Source: Micromonospora tulbaghiae
Lineage (GTDB): Bacteria; Actinomycetota; Actinomycetes; Mycobacteriales; Micromonosporaceae
Direction: 5' to 3'
NCBI RefSeq assembly: GCF_900091605.1
Contig: NZ_FMCQ01000002.1
Coordinates: forward strand, 620,001-684,000
Length of the DNA stretch: 64,000 nt
The notes under the pieces are model-generated. The model did no database searches. It was given only the letters and a program-made list of their open reading frames with translations, and was not told the DNA's origin. This document shows, one piece after another, positions 16,487 to 24,680 of this stretch. Both the position numbers and the translations under genes were made by a program. Numbering within the stretch: position 1 is the stretch's first letter; the number at the start of each line of letters is the position of its first letter.

Positions 16487-18045
16487 GCCGGACTGCCGAT
16501 CGGGTCGGCGCCGGCCGGGTGAGCGGCGGCGTACCGGGCCCGCAACGCGCGCTTGTCGACCTTCGCGGACCGGTTCAGCGGCAGCGCGTCGACGAACTCC
16601 ACAGCGCCGGGCGCCCAGGTCTCGCTGAGTTCCCGGACCACGAGCGCGATCAGCTCCTCGCCGGTCACCGACGCGTCCGGTGCCGGCACCACGTACGCGT
16701 GCGGCAGCTCCCCGGCCACCGGGTCCGGTACGCCGATCACGGCGGCGGCGCGTACCTCGGGGTGGCCGGCGAGCACGTCCTCGATCGGGCGCGAGTAGAT
16801 CGGCCAGCTGCGCTGCCGGGTGAGGATCCGGTCCTGTAACCGGTCGACCAGGTAGAGGAAACCGTCGGCGTCGAGGTGGCCGATGTCGCGGGTGCGGACC
16901 CACCCGTCGACGAGCGTCTCGGCGGTCAGTTCCGGCTGTCCGTGGTAGCCGGCGAAGCTCAGCTTGGTGCGTACCCACACCTCGCCGTCCTCACCGGCCG
17001 GAAGCACCCGCCCGTCGGCGTCGCGGATCTGCACCGACACGTCGCCGTACGGGCGGCCGCAGGAGCGCAGCCGCTCCGGGTGCTCCGGGTCCTCGGTGAG
17101 CCCGGGCAGCGCGCAGATGACCACCGCCTCGCTGAGCCCGTACACGATGCGCAGGCACGGGCCGAAGCGGGCGATGGCCTGGCGCAGCCGGGCCGGCGCG
17201 GCGGGCCCGGCGCCCACGTTGAACATGAACATCGCGGAGAAGTCGGCGCCCGGCAGATCGGCGTGGTCGAGCACCTCGTAGAGCATCGGCGGGGTGACGA
17301 ACGTGGAGGTCAGCCGCTCGGCGTCCACGGTGGCGATGAACACGGCCGGATCCCACTGCTCGCGCAGGAACAGCACGCCGCCGGTGAACAGGTTGAACAG
17401 CGTGGTGATCTGGCCGCTGGCGAGCCACATCGGCGAGTGCGACAGGTGCCGCAGCAGCGGGAACCCGGCACCGCGGAACTCGGCGGCGAGGACGAGCACC
17501 TGCCGGTAGAAGCTCTCCCGGTGGTGCACCAGCTTGGGCGTGCCGGTGGTGCCGCTGGTCTGGAGGAACGACTCCGGCGCCGGCACCTCGGCGGGCAGTT
17601 CCACCGCCGGCCCGGGGGCCTCGGCGGTCAGGTCCGGTCCGGCGCCACCGGGGCCGAGGCAGAGCACCGGTACGCCGGACAGGCCCGCCGCGACCTCGAC
17701 CGCCTGCGCGTCACGCGGGTCGTACACGAACGCCTCCGGCGCGGACAGCGCGACGAACTCGTCGACCTCCCGCCGGGAGGTCACCGGGGCGACCCACATG
17801 CTCCGGCAGCCCAGCAGATGCAGGGCCAGTTGCAGCAGCGGACCGTCGATCGTGTTGCCGAGCATCACCAGCACCGCGGCGCCGGGGCGTACCCCGTGAC
17901 GGCGCAACGCGGCAGCCAGGCCGCGCACCTCGGCGGCGACCCGGGGGTAGGTGAGGCGGCGTCCGCCGCCGACGAGCGCCTCCCGGTCGCCGAACCCGGC
18001 GAACAGCTCCAGCGCCTCGTGCACGTAGTTCGGCCGGTCGGTCAT
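16483..18045 (-). CDS. Third acyl-CoA/acyl-ACP ligase (ANL superfamily)
   Basis: A 520-residue adenylate-forming ligase. Motifs: QTSGTTGTPKLVHH around residues 162-175, YGLSEAV near 287, GWVRTRDIG near 376 and the C-terminal LNRSAKVDKRAL in which the catalytic Lys follows Ala instead of the usual Gly. The hinge DRLQDRILTRQRSWPIYSRP is loosely conserved. It is translationally coupled to the MFS gene and divergent from the secreted hydrolase gene. With the ligases at 314 and 4141 this makes three activating enzymes in one locus, consistent with several different acids being joined. Confidence 0.85.
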   Translation of the reverse strand: MTDRPNYVHEALELFAGFGDREALVGGGRRLTYPRVAAEVRGLAAALRRHGVRPGAAVLVMLGNTIDGPLLQLALHLLGCRSMWVAPVTSRREVDEFVALSAPEAFVYDPRDAQAVEVAAGLSGVPVLCLGPGGAGPDLTAEAPGPAVELPAEVPAPESFLQTSGTTGTPKLVHHRESFYRQVLVLAAEFRGAGFPLLRHLSHSPMWLASGQITTLFNLFTGGVLFLREQWDPAVFIATVDAERLTSTFVTPPMLYEVLDHADLPGADFSAMFMFNVGAGPAAPARLRQAIARFGPCLRIVYGLSEAVVICALPGLTEDPEHPERLRSCGRPYGDVSVQIRDADGRVLPAGEDGEVWVRTKLSFAGYHGQPELTAETLVDGWVRTRDIGHLDADGFLYLVDRLQDRILTRQRSWPIYSRPIEDVLAGHPEVRAAAVIGVPDPVAGELPHAYVVPAPDASVTGEELIALVVRELSETWAPGAVEFVDALPLNRSAKVDKRALRARYAAAHPAGADPIGSPA

Positions 18046-18330
18046 CGGGCAGCCCCCATCATGGTCCGCGAGCGGCGTCCGGCCAGGTCAGGGCCGGGAC
18101 GAGACGGCAGGTGCCAGGGTCGGCGACCGCACCGCCGCCAGCCCCGAGCCTAGGCAGCCCCGGTCCACGGCGGACAGAGCCGATCGTCGCTGCGTCACGC
18201 CCCCCGGGCATTTGATCATGTCGATCAGGTTGATTGACGCTCGTCACGGCCGGAAGCTAGTTTCCGGTCCATCGCCCGGGCCGGTGCCGCCGACCGCGTC
18301 ACGCCCGGGGCTGCCGACCATGGAGGATCG
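18046..18330. promoter_or_regulatory. Divergent promoter region with two palindromes
   Basis: The 285-base gap between the ligase and the secreted hydrolase holds two inverted repeats: TGATC-ATGTC-GATCA at 18213-18227, embedded in an AT-richer stretch with a following TTGATTGA, and CCGGAA-GCTAGT-TTCCGG at 18250-18267. They are candidate operators for one or both divergent transcripts. I see no gene in this gap. Confidence 0.4.
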
Positions 18331-19641
18331 ATGCCGACCCCGAAGAGATGGCACGTCATAGCTTCCGCCGTAACGCTGCTGATCGCCGCCACCCCGGCGG
18401 TCACCGCGAGCGCCGGCCCGACCGGGAACGACCGCGCCGGGCACGGGCGCGCCGAGTGGGCCGGAACCTGGGCCGCGGCGGTGACCCGCGGGAACAACGT
18501 GGGCCTGACCGAGACCGGCCTGAACAACCAGAGCATCCGGATGACCGTGCAGACCTCGGTCGGCGGGCCGCGCCTGCGGGTGCGGCTGACCAACCTGTAC
18601 GGCCAGCAGGCCGTCCAGGTCGGCCGCGCCACGATCGCCCGGCCGAACACCGCCACTCCCGACGACCTGTCCGACATCGTCCCGGCGAGCGTCCGCCAGC
18701 TGACGTTCTCCGGCGCCGGCTCGGCCACCATCAACAAGGGCGCCGAGCTGCTCAGCGACCCGGTGGCCTTCCCGGTGGCCGAGCAGGAGGACCTGGTGGT
18801 CACCCTGTACTTCCCGGTGCTCACCGGACCGGTGACGTTCCACGGCCAGTCCAAGGTCACCAACTTCATCGGCGCCACCGACCTCACCTCGGCGGCCGAC
18901 GGCGCGGGCTTCACCATCCGGCCCAACTGCTGCTGGATGTTCCTGTCCGGCATCGACGTGGAGCGCAAGGTCACGCCCGGTTCGGTGGTGGTGCTGGGCG
19001 ACTCCATCGGCGACGGCAACGGCAGCACCGTCAACGCCGACCGCCGCTGGCCGGACTTCCTGGCCGAGCGGCTGATCGACGCCCGCCCGGAGCCGCGTAC
19101 GCCGGGTGTGCTCAACCTCAGCCTGGCCGGCAACCGGCTCAACCACGAGGGCACCGAGCCCGGCGCGGGCGGGTTCCCCGGCTACTACGAGCTGGGCCCG
19201 AACGCGCTGGCCCGGCTCAACGAGGACGTGTTCCCGCAGACGGGGGTGCGTACCGTCATCACCCACCTGGGCATCAACGACATCTGGATGAACGGCGACA
19301 GCCCGGAGGCGATCATCGCCTCGCTGCGCCAGCTCAACCGGCAGGTCCAGGCGCGCGGCCTGACCAGCATCGCCGGCACGCTCATGCCGTACGAGGGCAA
19401 CGGCGGGCCGGGCGTGTGGACCCCGGAGAAGGACGCCACCCGGCAGGCCGTCAACACCTGGCTGCGCGGGCCCGGCCGGGCCGAGTTCGACGGCGTCGTC
19501 GACTTCGACGCGGTGATGCGCGATCCGGCCCAGCCGAGCCGGCTGCTGCCGGCCTACGACTCGGGTGACCACATCCACCCGAACGACACGGGCGCTGCGG
19601 CCATGGCGAACGCCGTGCCACTGAAGCTGCTCGGACTGTGA
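18331..19641 (+). CDS. Secreted SGNH/GDSL hydrolase
   Basis: A 436-residue exported esterase. Residues 1-28 form a signal peptide (KRWH, then a hydrophobic run, cleavage near ASA-GP). A beta-sandwich-like N-terminal part (about 35-215) precedes the SGNH domain with VVVLGDSIGDGNG (Ser), SLAGNRL (Gly), HLGINDIW (Asn) and SGDHIHPND (Asp/His). This arrangement matches actinobacterial extracellular SGNH lipases/esterases. GGAGG at 18312-18316 with normal spacing supports ATG 18331. A strong hairpin follows the stop. Whether it modifies the pathway product outside the cell is open. Confidence 0.88.
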   Translation: MPTPKRWHVIASAVTLLIAATPAVTASAGPTGNDRAGHGRAEWAGTWAAAVTRGNNVGLTETGLNNQSIRMTVQTSVGGPRLRVRLTNLYGQQAVQVGRATIARPNTATPDDLSDIVPASVRQLTFSGAGSATINKGAELLSDPVAFPVAEQEDLVVTLYFPVLTGPVTFHGQSKVTNFIGATDLTSAADGAGFTIRPNCCWMFLSGIDVERKVTPGSVVVLGDSIGDGNGSTVNADRRWPDFLAERLIDARPEPRTPGVLNLSLAGNRLNHEGTEPGAGGFPGYYELGPNALARLNEDVFPQTGVRTVITHLGINDIWMNGDSPEAIIASLRQLNRQVQARGLTSIAGTLMPYEGNGGPGVWTPEKDATRQAVNTWLRGPGRAEFDGVVDFDAVMRDPAQPSRLLPAYDSGDHIHPNDTGAAAMANAVPLKLLGL

Positions 19642-19646
19642 CACCG

Positions 19647-19682
19647 GGCGGGGGCGGCGGTCGACACGACGCCGCCCCCGCC
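19647..19682 (+). terminator. Hairpin between GDSL hydrolase and P450 genes
   Basis: GGCGGGGGCGGCG (19647-19659) and CGCCGCCCCCGCC (19670-19682) form a perfect 13-bp stem with a 10-base loop, starting 6 bases after the hydrolase stop. Only 25 bases separate it from the P450 start, too little for a normal promoter, so read-through or attenuation may feed the P450 operon. Confidence 0.7.
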
Positions 19683-19707
19683 GCCGTTTCCTGGGGAGGA
19701 AGAGACA

Positions 19708-20931
19708 GTGGACGTCAGCGAGATCCTGACCGGGCTCTACAGCGAGCAGGGCCGGCAGAACCCCTATCCCTTCTATGCGGCCCTGCACGAGCACGGGCCG
19801 ATCAACGCCGTACCGGCCCGGGCCGAGCACAGCACCGTGAGCGCGGTGGCCGGCGGGTACGACATCGTGGACCAGATCCTGCGCGACCCCGGCTGGTACA
19901 AGGGCTTCCCGCCCGGCTGGGAGGAGCAGGAGATCCTGCGCACGTTCCTCACCTCGATGATGTTCGTCAACCCGCCGGACCACACCCGGATGCGTGCGGT
20001 GTTCGCCAGGACGTTCACCCCGCGCCGCCTCGGCGCGCTGGAGCCGGTGATCGAGCGGATCGTCGCCGAACGCCTGGACCACATGGCCGAGGCGGGTGCG
20101 GACGGTCACGAGGTGGACTTCGTAGCCGACTTCGCGTACCCGGTCCCGGCGCTGGTGATGGCCGAGTTCATCGGCCTGCCCGCGGCCGACCTGTCCTGGT
20201 ACCGGCAGCGGGTCGACTGGATCGACGAGTACATGGACGTGTCCGGCAAGACGCCGGAGCGGCTGGCCCAGGCCAACCAGGCCGCCGAGGAGTTGCGCGC
20301 CTACTACCGGGACCTGATCGCCCACCGGCGCCGCGCACCCGGCCACGACCTGATCAGCGGGCTTGTCGAGGTGCTCGACGCGGGCGGCGTCGACCTCACC
20401 GAGGAAGAGCTGATCAGCAACCTGATCGTGCTGTTCAACGCCAGCTTCGTCACCACCGTCTACATGTTCAGCAACGGCCTGCCGCTGCTGCTGGACCACC
20501 CGGACGTGACCGCCGCGCTGCCCGGCGACGACGAGCTGGCCCGCGGCTGCGTGGAGGAGGTGCTGCGGATGGAGAGCCCGGTGCACTTCCTGGCCCGCTC
20601 CGCGCCGGCCGGCGTCGACCTCGGCGGCGTCCCGGTCGAACGTGACGACAACGTGCTGCTGCTGATCGCCGCCGCCAACCGCGACCCGGCCCGGTTCCCC
20701 GACCCGGACCGCTTCGACCCGCGCCGCGACGGCCCGCCGTCGCTGGCCTTCGGCGTCGGGCTGCACTTCTGCCTCGGCTCGGCGGTGTCCCGGCTGGAGG
20801 GCCGCCTGGCGTTGCCGCGCCTGTTCGCGCGCTTCCCCCGGCTCGCCGTCACCCAGCCCTACACGTACAGCGGGAGCCTGTTCCTGCGCGGTATCGACAA
20901 ACTCTTCGTCACCACCGGGGAGGCCGGATGA
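19708..20931 (+). CDS. Cytochrome P450
   Basis: A 407-residue soluble class I bacterial P450. The heme ligand is C355 in FGVGLHFCLGS, the ExxR pair is in EEVLRMESPV, and PPDHTRMR is the usual C-helix/heme propionate motif. The I-helix is unusual: it reads NASFVTT where AGxE/DTT is expected, so the acidic residue that helps proton delivery is V248, although T249-T250 are kept. GTG 19708 follows GGGGAGGAA. It begins a coupled operon with an alpha/beta hydrolase, an Hmo-like oxidase and an HpgT-like aminotransferase, so it should be a tailoring oxidase of the arylglycine-containing product; ferredoxin partners are not in the window. Confidence 0.92.
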   Translation: MDVSEILTGLYSEQGRQNPYPFYAALHEHGPINAVPARAEHSTVSAVAGGYDIVDQILRDPGWYKGFPPGWEEQEILRTFLTSMMFVNPPDHTRMRAVFARTFTPRRLGALEPVIERIVAERLDHMAEAGADGHEVDFVADFAYPVPALVMAEFIGLPAADLSWYRQRVDWIDEYMDVSGKTPERLAQANQAAEELRAYYRDLIAHRRRAPGHDLISGLVEVLDAGGVDLTEEELISNLIVLFNASFVTTVYMFSNGLPLLLDHPDVTAALPGDDELARGCVEEVLRMESPVHFLARSAPAGVDLGGVPVERDDNVLLLIAAANRDPARFPDPDRFDPRRDGPPSLAFGVGLHFCLGSAVSRLEGRLALPRLFARFPRLAVTQPYTYSGSLFLRGIDKLFVTTGEAG

Positions 20932-21902
20932 CACTGGATCCGCAGGTGGTCGCGTGGCGGGCCGCACGGGCCGCCGCCGGCACCGTGCCGCTCTACACCC
21001 AGACCCTCGCCCAGGCCCGCGCCGCCGACCTCGCCGCGATCCGCGCCGGCTCCGGCGTGGTCGAGCCGGTCGCCGAGGTACGCGACACGACGGTGCCCGG
21101 CCCGGCCGGGCCGCTGCCGGTGCGGATCCACCGGCCGGACGGCGACGGACCGCTGCCCACGCTCGTCTACTTCTTCGGTGGCGGCTGGACGCTCGGCAGC
21201 GTCGACACGGCCGACGGGATCTGCCGCCGGCTGGTCAACCTCACCGGCGCCCAGACCGTGACGGTCGGCTACCGGCTCGCCCCTGAGCACCCGTTCCCGG
21301 CGGCGGTGGAGGACTGCCACGCCGCGCTGCGGCACCTCGCCGCGCACGCCGCCGAATTCCGCGTCGACCCGGACCGGCTGGCGGTGGGCGGCGACAGCGC
21401 GGGCGGGAACCTGGCCGCCGCGGTGACGCTGCTGGCCCGCGCCGACGGCGGCCCCCGGCTCGCCGCCCAGCTGCTGGTCTACCCGAACACCGACCAGCGG
21501 CCCGGGCACCGGCCCGGCGACGACGAGGACCCGATGCTGTTCAACAGGCACTCGGTGGGGTGGTACCGCGGCCACTACCTGGCCGACCCCGGCGACGCGG
21601 CCCACCCGCTCGCGTCGCCGCTGCTCGCCGAGGACCTCTCCGGTCTTCCCCCGGCGTTCGTGGTCACCGCCGGGTACGACCCGCTGTGCGCCGAGGGTGA
21701 GCGGTACGCGTCCCGGCTGCGTGAGGCCGGGGTGCCCACCGAGACGGCCCACTACCCGGGGATGGTGCACGGGTTCTTCGCCATGCCCGGCGTGTTCGAC
21801 GCGGGCCGCCAGGCCCAGGAGCGGGCCGCCGCCTTCCTGCGCCGCCGGTTCGGTCTCGACACGGCGCACGCCGAGGCGGCGACGGGTGCCGGCCATGGGT
21901 GA
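20928..21902 (+). CDS. Alpha/beta hydrolase, hormone-sensitive-lipase type
   Basis: A 324-residue esterase of the HSL group. The nucleophile serine is in GGDSAGGNL, the acid is in VVTAGYDPLCAEG, and the histidine is in PGMVHGFF. The oxyanion motif HGGG reads FGGGW here (YFFGGGWTLGS), so its first His is Phe while the glycines remain. ATGA overlap with the P450 stop. HSL-type enzymes cleave small acyl esters; in the cluster it may hydrolyse or transfer an acyl intermediate. Its end overlaps the next start by 8 bases. Confidence 0.88.
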   Translation: MTLDPQVVAWRAARAAAGTVPLYTQTLAQARAADLAAIRAGSGVVEPVAEVRDTTVPGPAGPLPVRIHRPDGDGPLPTLVYFFGGGWTLGSVDTADGICRRLVNLTGAQTVTVGYRLAPEHPFPAAVEDCHAALRHLAAHAAEFRVDPDRLAVGGDSAGGNLAAAVTLLARADGGPRLAAQLLVYPNTDQRPGHRPGDDEDPMLFNRHSVGWYRGHYLADPGDAAHPLASPLLAEDLSGLPPAFVVTAGYDPLCAEGERYASRLREAGVPTETAHYPGMVHGFFAMPGVFDAGRQAQERAAAFLRRRFGLDTAHAEAATGAGHG

Positions 21903-22998
21903 CGCGGCGGACGGGTTCGTGCCGCCGGCCAGCCTGGCCGAGTTCGCCGCGCCGGCCCGGGCGGTCCTCCCGGCCGACGTGTGGGACTTCGTCGACGGCG
22001 GCAGCGGCACCGAGACCGCCCTGGCCGCGAACCGGGCCGCGCTGGACCGGGTGGCGGTGCTGCCCCGGATGCTGGCCGGCGTGGAGGACCCGTCCACCGA
22101 GGCGACGCTGCCCGGCGGCCGGGCCGCGTTGCCGGTGGCTGTCGCGCCGATGGCGTACCAGCGGCTGCTGCACCCCGACGGCGAGCCGGCGCTCGCGGCG
22201 GCGGCCCGCGCGGCGGGCGTGCCGTACGTGGCGAGCACGCTGTCCAGCACGTCGATCGAGGAGATCGCGGCGACCGGCGCGACCGTGTGGTTCCAGCTCT
22301 ACTGGCTGCGCGACCGGGCACTGGTGGCCGACCTGCTCGACCGGGCGGAGGCGGCCGGCTGCGCGGCGGTGATGGTGACTGTGGACGTGCCGGTGCTCGG
22401 GCGGCGCCTGCGCGACGCCCGTAACGGGTTCGCGCTGCCGCCGCACGTCACCGCCGCGAACCTGCCCGGCGGCCGGGACGACCTGGCGCACCAGGGCACC
22501 CCGGGCGTCTCGGCGGTGGCGGTGCACACCGGCGCGGTGTTCGCCCCAGCACTGAGCTGGGCGGACCTGGAGTGGCTGCGGCAGCGTACCCGGGTGCCGT
22601 TACTGGTCAAGGGCATCCTGGACCCGCGCGACGCGGTCCGCGCCGCGGACACCGGCGTCGACGCCGTGGTGGTCTCCAACCACGGCGGACGGCAGCTCGA
22701 CGCGGCCCCGGCCAGCGCGAGCATGCTGCCCGAGGTGGCCGGCGCGGTGGACGGGCGGTGCGCGGTGCTGCTGGACAGCGGCATCCGCAGCGGCGTCGAC
22801 GTGCTGCGCGCGCTGGCGCTCGGCGCGGACGGCGTGCTGCTGGGCCGGCCGCTGCTCTGGGCGCTCGCGGCGGGCGGCCGGGCCGGCGCCGAGGCGGCGC
22901 TGGCGCTGCTCGCGGCGGAACTGCGCGACGCCCTCATCCTCAGCGGCTGCCCCGATCCGGCCTCGGCCCGGCGGCTGCGTACCCGGATCGGAGGCTGA
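21895..22998 (+). CDS. hmo: FMN-dependent 2-hydroxyacid oxidase, probable 4-hydroxymandelate oxidase
   Basis: A 367-residue FMN enzyme of the glycolate/lactate/mandelate oxidase family. Active-site landmarks: APMAYQRLLHPDGE, Tyr in WFQLYWLRD, K239 in LVKGIL, and the catalytic base H263 with R266 in SNHGGRQLD, then LDSGIRSGVDVLRALALGA for FMN phosphate. It would oxidise 4-hydroxymandelate to 4-hydroxybenzoylformate, the step after HmaS. ATG 21895 is chosen (8-base overlap with the hydrolase stop); a GTG at 21886 is also in frame. It is followed directly by the HpgT-like gene, the same pairing used for 4-hydroxyphenylglycine in glycopeptide and nocardicin-type pathways. Confidence 0.85.
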   Translation: MGDAADGFVPPASLAEFAAPARAVLPADVWDFVDGGSGTETALAANRAALDRVAVLPRMLAGVEDPSTEATLPGGRAALPVAVAPMAYQRLLHPDGEPALAAAARAAGVPYVASTLSSTSIEEIAATGATVWFQLYWLRDRALVADLLDRAEAAGCAAVMVTVDVPVLGRRLRDARNGFALPPHVTAANLPGGRDDLAHQGTPGVSAVAVHTGAVFAPALSWADLEWLRQRTRVPLLVKGILDPRDAVRAADTGVDAVVVSNHGGRQLDAAPASASMLPEVAGAVDGRCAVLLDSGIRSGVDVLRALALGADGVLLGRPLLWALAAGGRAGAEAALALLAAELRDALILSGCPDPASARRLRTRIGG

Positions 22999-22999
22999 C

Positions 23000-24343
23000 G
23001 TGGAGCCGATCGACCTGGCCGTCACGGCGCTGCACGGCAGCGTCGGCGACCCGGCGCTGAACTCGATGAACTTCCTCAACGAGGTGGCGCAGCACTACCC
23101 GGACGCGGTGTCGCTGGCGGCCGGGCGGCCGTACGAGGAGTTCTTCGACTCCGCGCTGCTGCACACCCACCTGGACCGCTTCCGCCGCCACCTCGCCGAG
23201 GAGGTCGGGCTGGACCGGGCCGGTGTGGACCGGACGCTGTTGCAGTACGGCCGGACCAAGGGCGTCGTGCACCACCTGATCGCCCGTCACCTCGCCGTGG
23301 ACGAGGGGCTCACCGTCGACCCGGAGTCGATAGTGGTGACGGTCGGCTGCCAGGAGGCGATGTTCCTGGTGCTGCGCGCGCTGCGGGCCGGCCCGGCCGA
23401 CGTGCTGTTCGCGGTGGCGCCCACGTACGTCGGGCTCACCGGCGCGGCCCGCCTGGTCGACCTGCCGGTACGCCCGGTGGCCGGCGGGCCCGACGGCGTC
23501 GACCTGGAGGACCTGCGCGCCGGGCTGCGCCGGGCCCGCGCGGAGGGGCTGCGGCCCCGGGGCTGCTACGTGATGCCCGACTTCGCCAACCCGTCCGGCG
23601 TCAGCATGGACACCGCGCAGCGGCGGCGGCTGCTGGACCTGGCCGCCGAGGAGGACCTGCTGCTGATCGAGGACAACCCGTACGGCCTGTTCCCGGCCGA
23701 CGGCACCGCGCGGCGGCCGACGCTCAAGGCGCTGGACACCGCCCGCCGGGTGGTCTACCTCGGCTCGTTCGCCAAGACCGTGCTGCCGGGCGCCCGGGTC
23801 GGCTACGTGGTCGCCGACCAGCGCGTGGGGGAGGCGGACGGCGCTGTGGTCCCGCTCGCCGACCACCTCGCGAAGATCAAGAGCATGGTCACGGTGAACA
23901 CGTCGCCGATCAGCCAGGCGGTGATCGGCGGCGCGCTGCTCGCGCACGACTGCTCACTGGTGGCCGCGAACACCAGGGAGCGGGCCGCGTACGCCCGCAA
24001 CCTGCGCCACCTGGTCGACGGCCTGGCCCGGCGGTTCCCGGCCGGCGGGCCGGTCTCCTGGACCGTCCCGGCGGGCGGGTTCTTCGTGGTGGTGAGCGTG
24101 CCGTTCGCCGTCGACGACGCGCTGCTGCACCGTTCGGCGCGCGAGTACGGCGTGCTCTGGACCCCGATGGCGCACTTCTACGACGCGGGCACACCGGTGA
24201 ATGCCTTGCGGTTGTCGGTGAGCGCTGTCACACCGGAGTCCATCGATCTGGGCCTGGACCGGCTGGCCGCGCTGGTCACGGACACCATGTCGGAGGACGT
24301 GACACCGGAGTGTCAGGGTTCCGCCACAGTGCGTGTTTCCTGA
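23000..24343 (+). CDS. hpgT: PLP aminotransferase, 4-hydroxyphenylglycine aminotransferase (HpgT) type
   Basis: A 447-residue fold-type I aminotransferase. The N-terminus (EPIDLAVTALHGSVGDPALN, then MNFLNEVAQHYPDAVSLAAG) is characteristic of HpgT-type enzymes. PLP contacts: N197 in FANPSG, D225 in IEDNPYG and the Schiff-base lysine K259 in LGSFAKTVLPGARVGY. HpgT transaminates 4-hydroxybenzoylformate to L-4-hydroxyphenylglycine, using tyrosine as donor and regenerating 4-hydroxyphenylpyruvate for HmaS. GTG 23000 follows GGAGG. A short non-conserved tail (SEDVTPECQGSATVRVS) covers an inverted repeat in the DNA. With hmaS and hmo it completes the pathway except prephenate dehydrogenase. Confidence 0.87.
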   Translation: MEPIDLAVTALHGSVGDPALNSMNFLNEVAQHYPDAVSLAAGRPYEEFFDSALLHTHLDRFRRHLAEEVGLDRAGVDRTLLQYGRTKGVVHHLIARHLAVDEGLTVDPESIVVTVGCQEAMFLVLRALRAGPADVLFAVAPTYVGLTGAARLVDLPVRPVAGGPDGVDLEDLRAGLRRARAEGLRPRGCYVMPDFANPSGVSMDTAQRRRLLDLAAEEDLLLIEDNPYGLFPADGTARRPTLKALDTARRVVYLGSFAKTVLPGARVGYVVADQRVGEADGAVVPLADHLAKIKSMVTVNTSPISQAVIGGALLAHDCSLVAANTRERAAYARNLRHLVDGLARRFPAGGPVSWTVPAGGFFVVVSVPFAVDDALLHRSAREYGVLWTPMAHFYDAGTPVNALRLSVSAVTPESIDLGLDRLAALVTDTMSEDVTPECQGSATVRVS

Positions 24344-24346
24344 CAC
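24310..24346 (+). promoter_or_regulatory. Inverted repeat across the end of hpgT
   Basis: GTGTCAGG (24310-24317) and CCTGACAC (24339-24346) are perfect 8-bp arms; the left arm also pairs with TGACAC at 24300-24305 (TGACAC-CGGA-GTGTCA). It could be a weak terminator for the hpgT operon or an operator for the next gene, whose -10 element is only 13 bases away. Confidence 0.35.
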
Positions 24347-24358
24347 CGTCCCTCTGTT

Positions 24359-24364
24359 GATAAT
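24359..24364 (+). promoter_or_regulatory. -10 element of an apparently leaderless gene
   Basis: GATAAT lies seven bases before the ATG at 24371, the spacing expected if transcription starts on the A of the start codon. No good ribosome-binding site precedes that ATG. A clear -35 box is not seen. Confidence 0.4.
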
Positions 24365-24370
24365 GGACGA

Positions 24371-24622
24371 ATGGTTGCCTGGGAGTACGCGTTGCTCGTT
24401 CGTCGGTATCAGGGTCAGGGACGCAATTTCCACGTCTCGTTCGTGTGGTACGGCCCGGACGGGTCACGCACCGACGTGACCGCGTACGGCGACACCGCGA
24501 TCGCGCATCTCAACCGGGTCGGCCGGGAGGGGTGGGAGCTGGTCTCCGCCGCCGAGGACGTGAACAACGTGCAGGGCAGCACCGAGGTCCACCGCTACCA
24601 CCTGAAGCGCCCGCTGCGCTGA
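24371..24622 (+). CDS. Small DUF4177-like protein
   Basis: An 83-residue protein beginning WEYALLVRRYQG and ending GREGWELVSAAEDV, then HRYHLKRPLR. The short beta-strand start, the N-x-x-GxxGWELV motif and the closing Y-x-LKRP strand are typical of DUF4177-like small actinobacterial proteins of unknown role. It appears leaderless (see the -10 element at 24359). It is convergent with glyA across a strong hairpin and is probably not part of the biosynthetic pathway. Confidence 0.65.
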   Translation: MVAWEYALLVRRYQGQGRNFHVSFVWYGPDGSRTDVTAYGDTAIAHLNRVGREGWELVSAAEDVNNVQGSTEVHRYHLKRPLR

Positions 24623-24634
24623 CCCCGTAACCGC

Positions 24635-24668
24635 CGGCGCCCCGGGAGATCGTTCTCCCGGGGCGCCG
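24635..24668. terminator. Bidirectional terminator hairpin
   Basis: CGGCGCCCCGGGAGA and TCTCCCGGGGCGCCG form a perfect 15-bp stem with a TCGT loop between the convergent DUF4177-like gene and glyA. Confidence 0.8.
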
Positions 24669-24680
24669 CCGTCACGACTG

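Noticed and set aside
24310..24346. Strong intrinsic terminator for hpgT
   Set aside because: The 8-bp stem has a 21-base loop and no T run, so only a weak or regulatory role is proposed.
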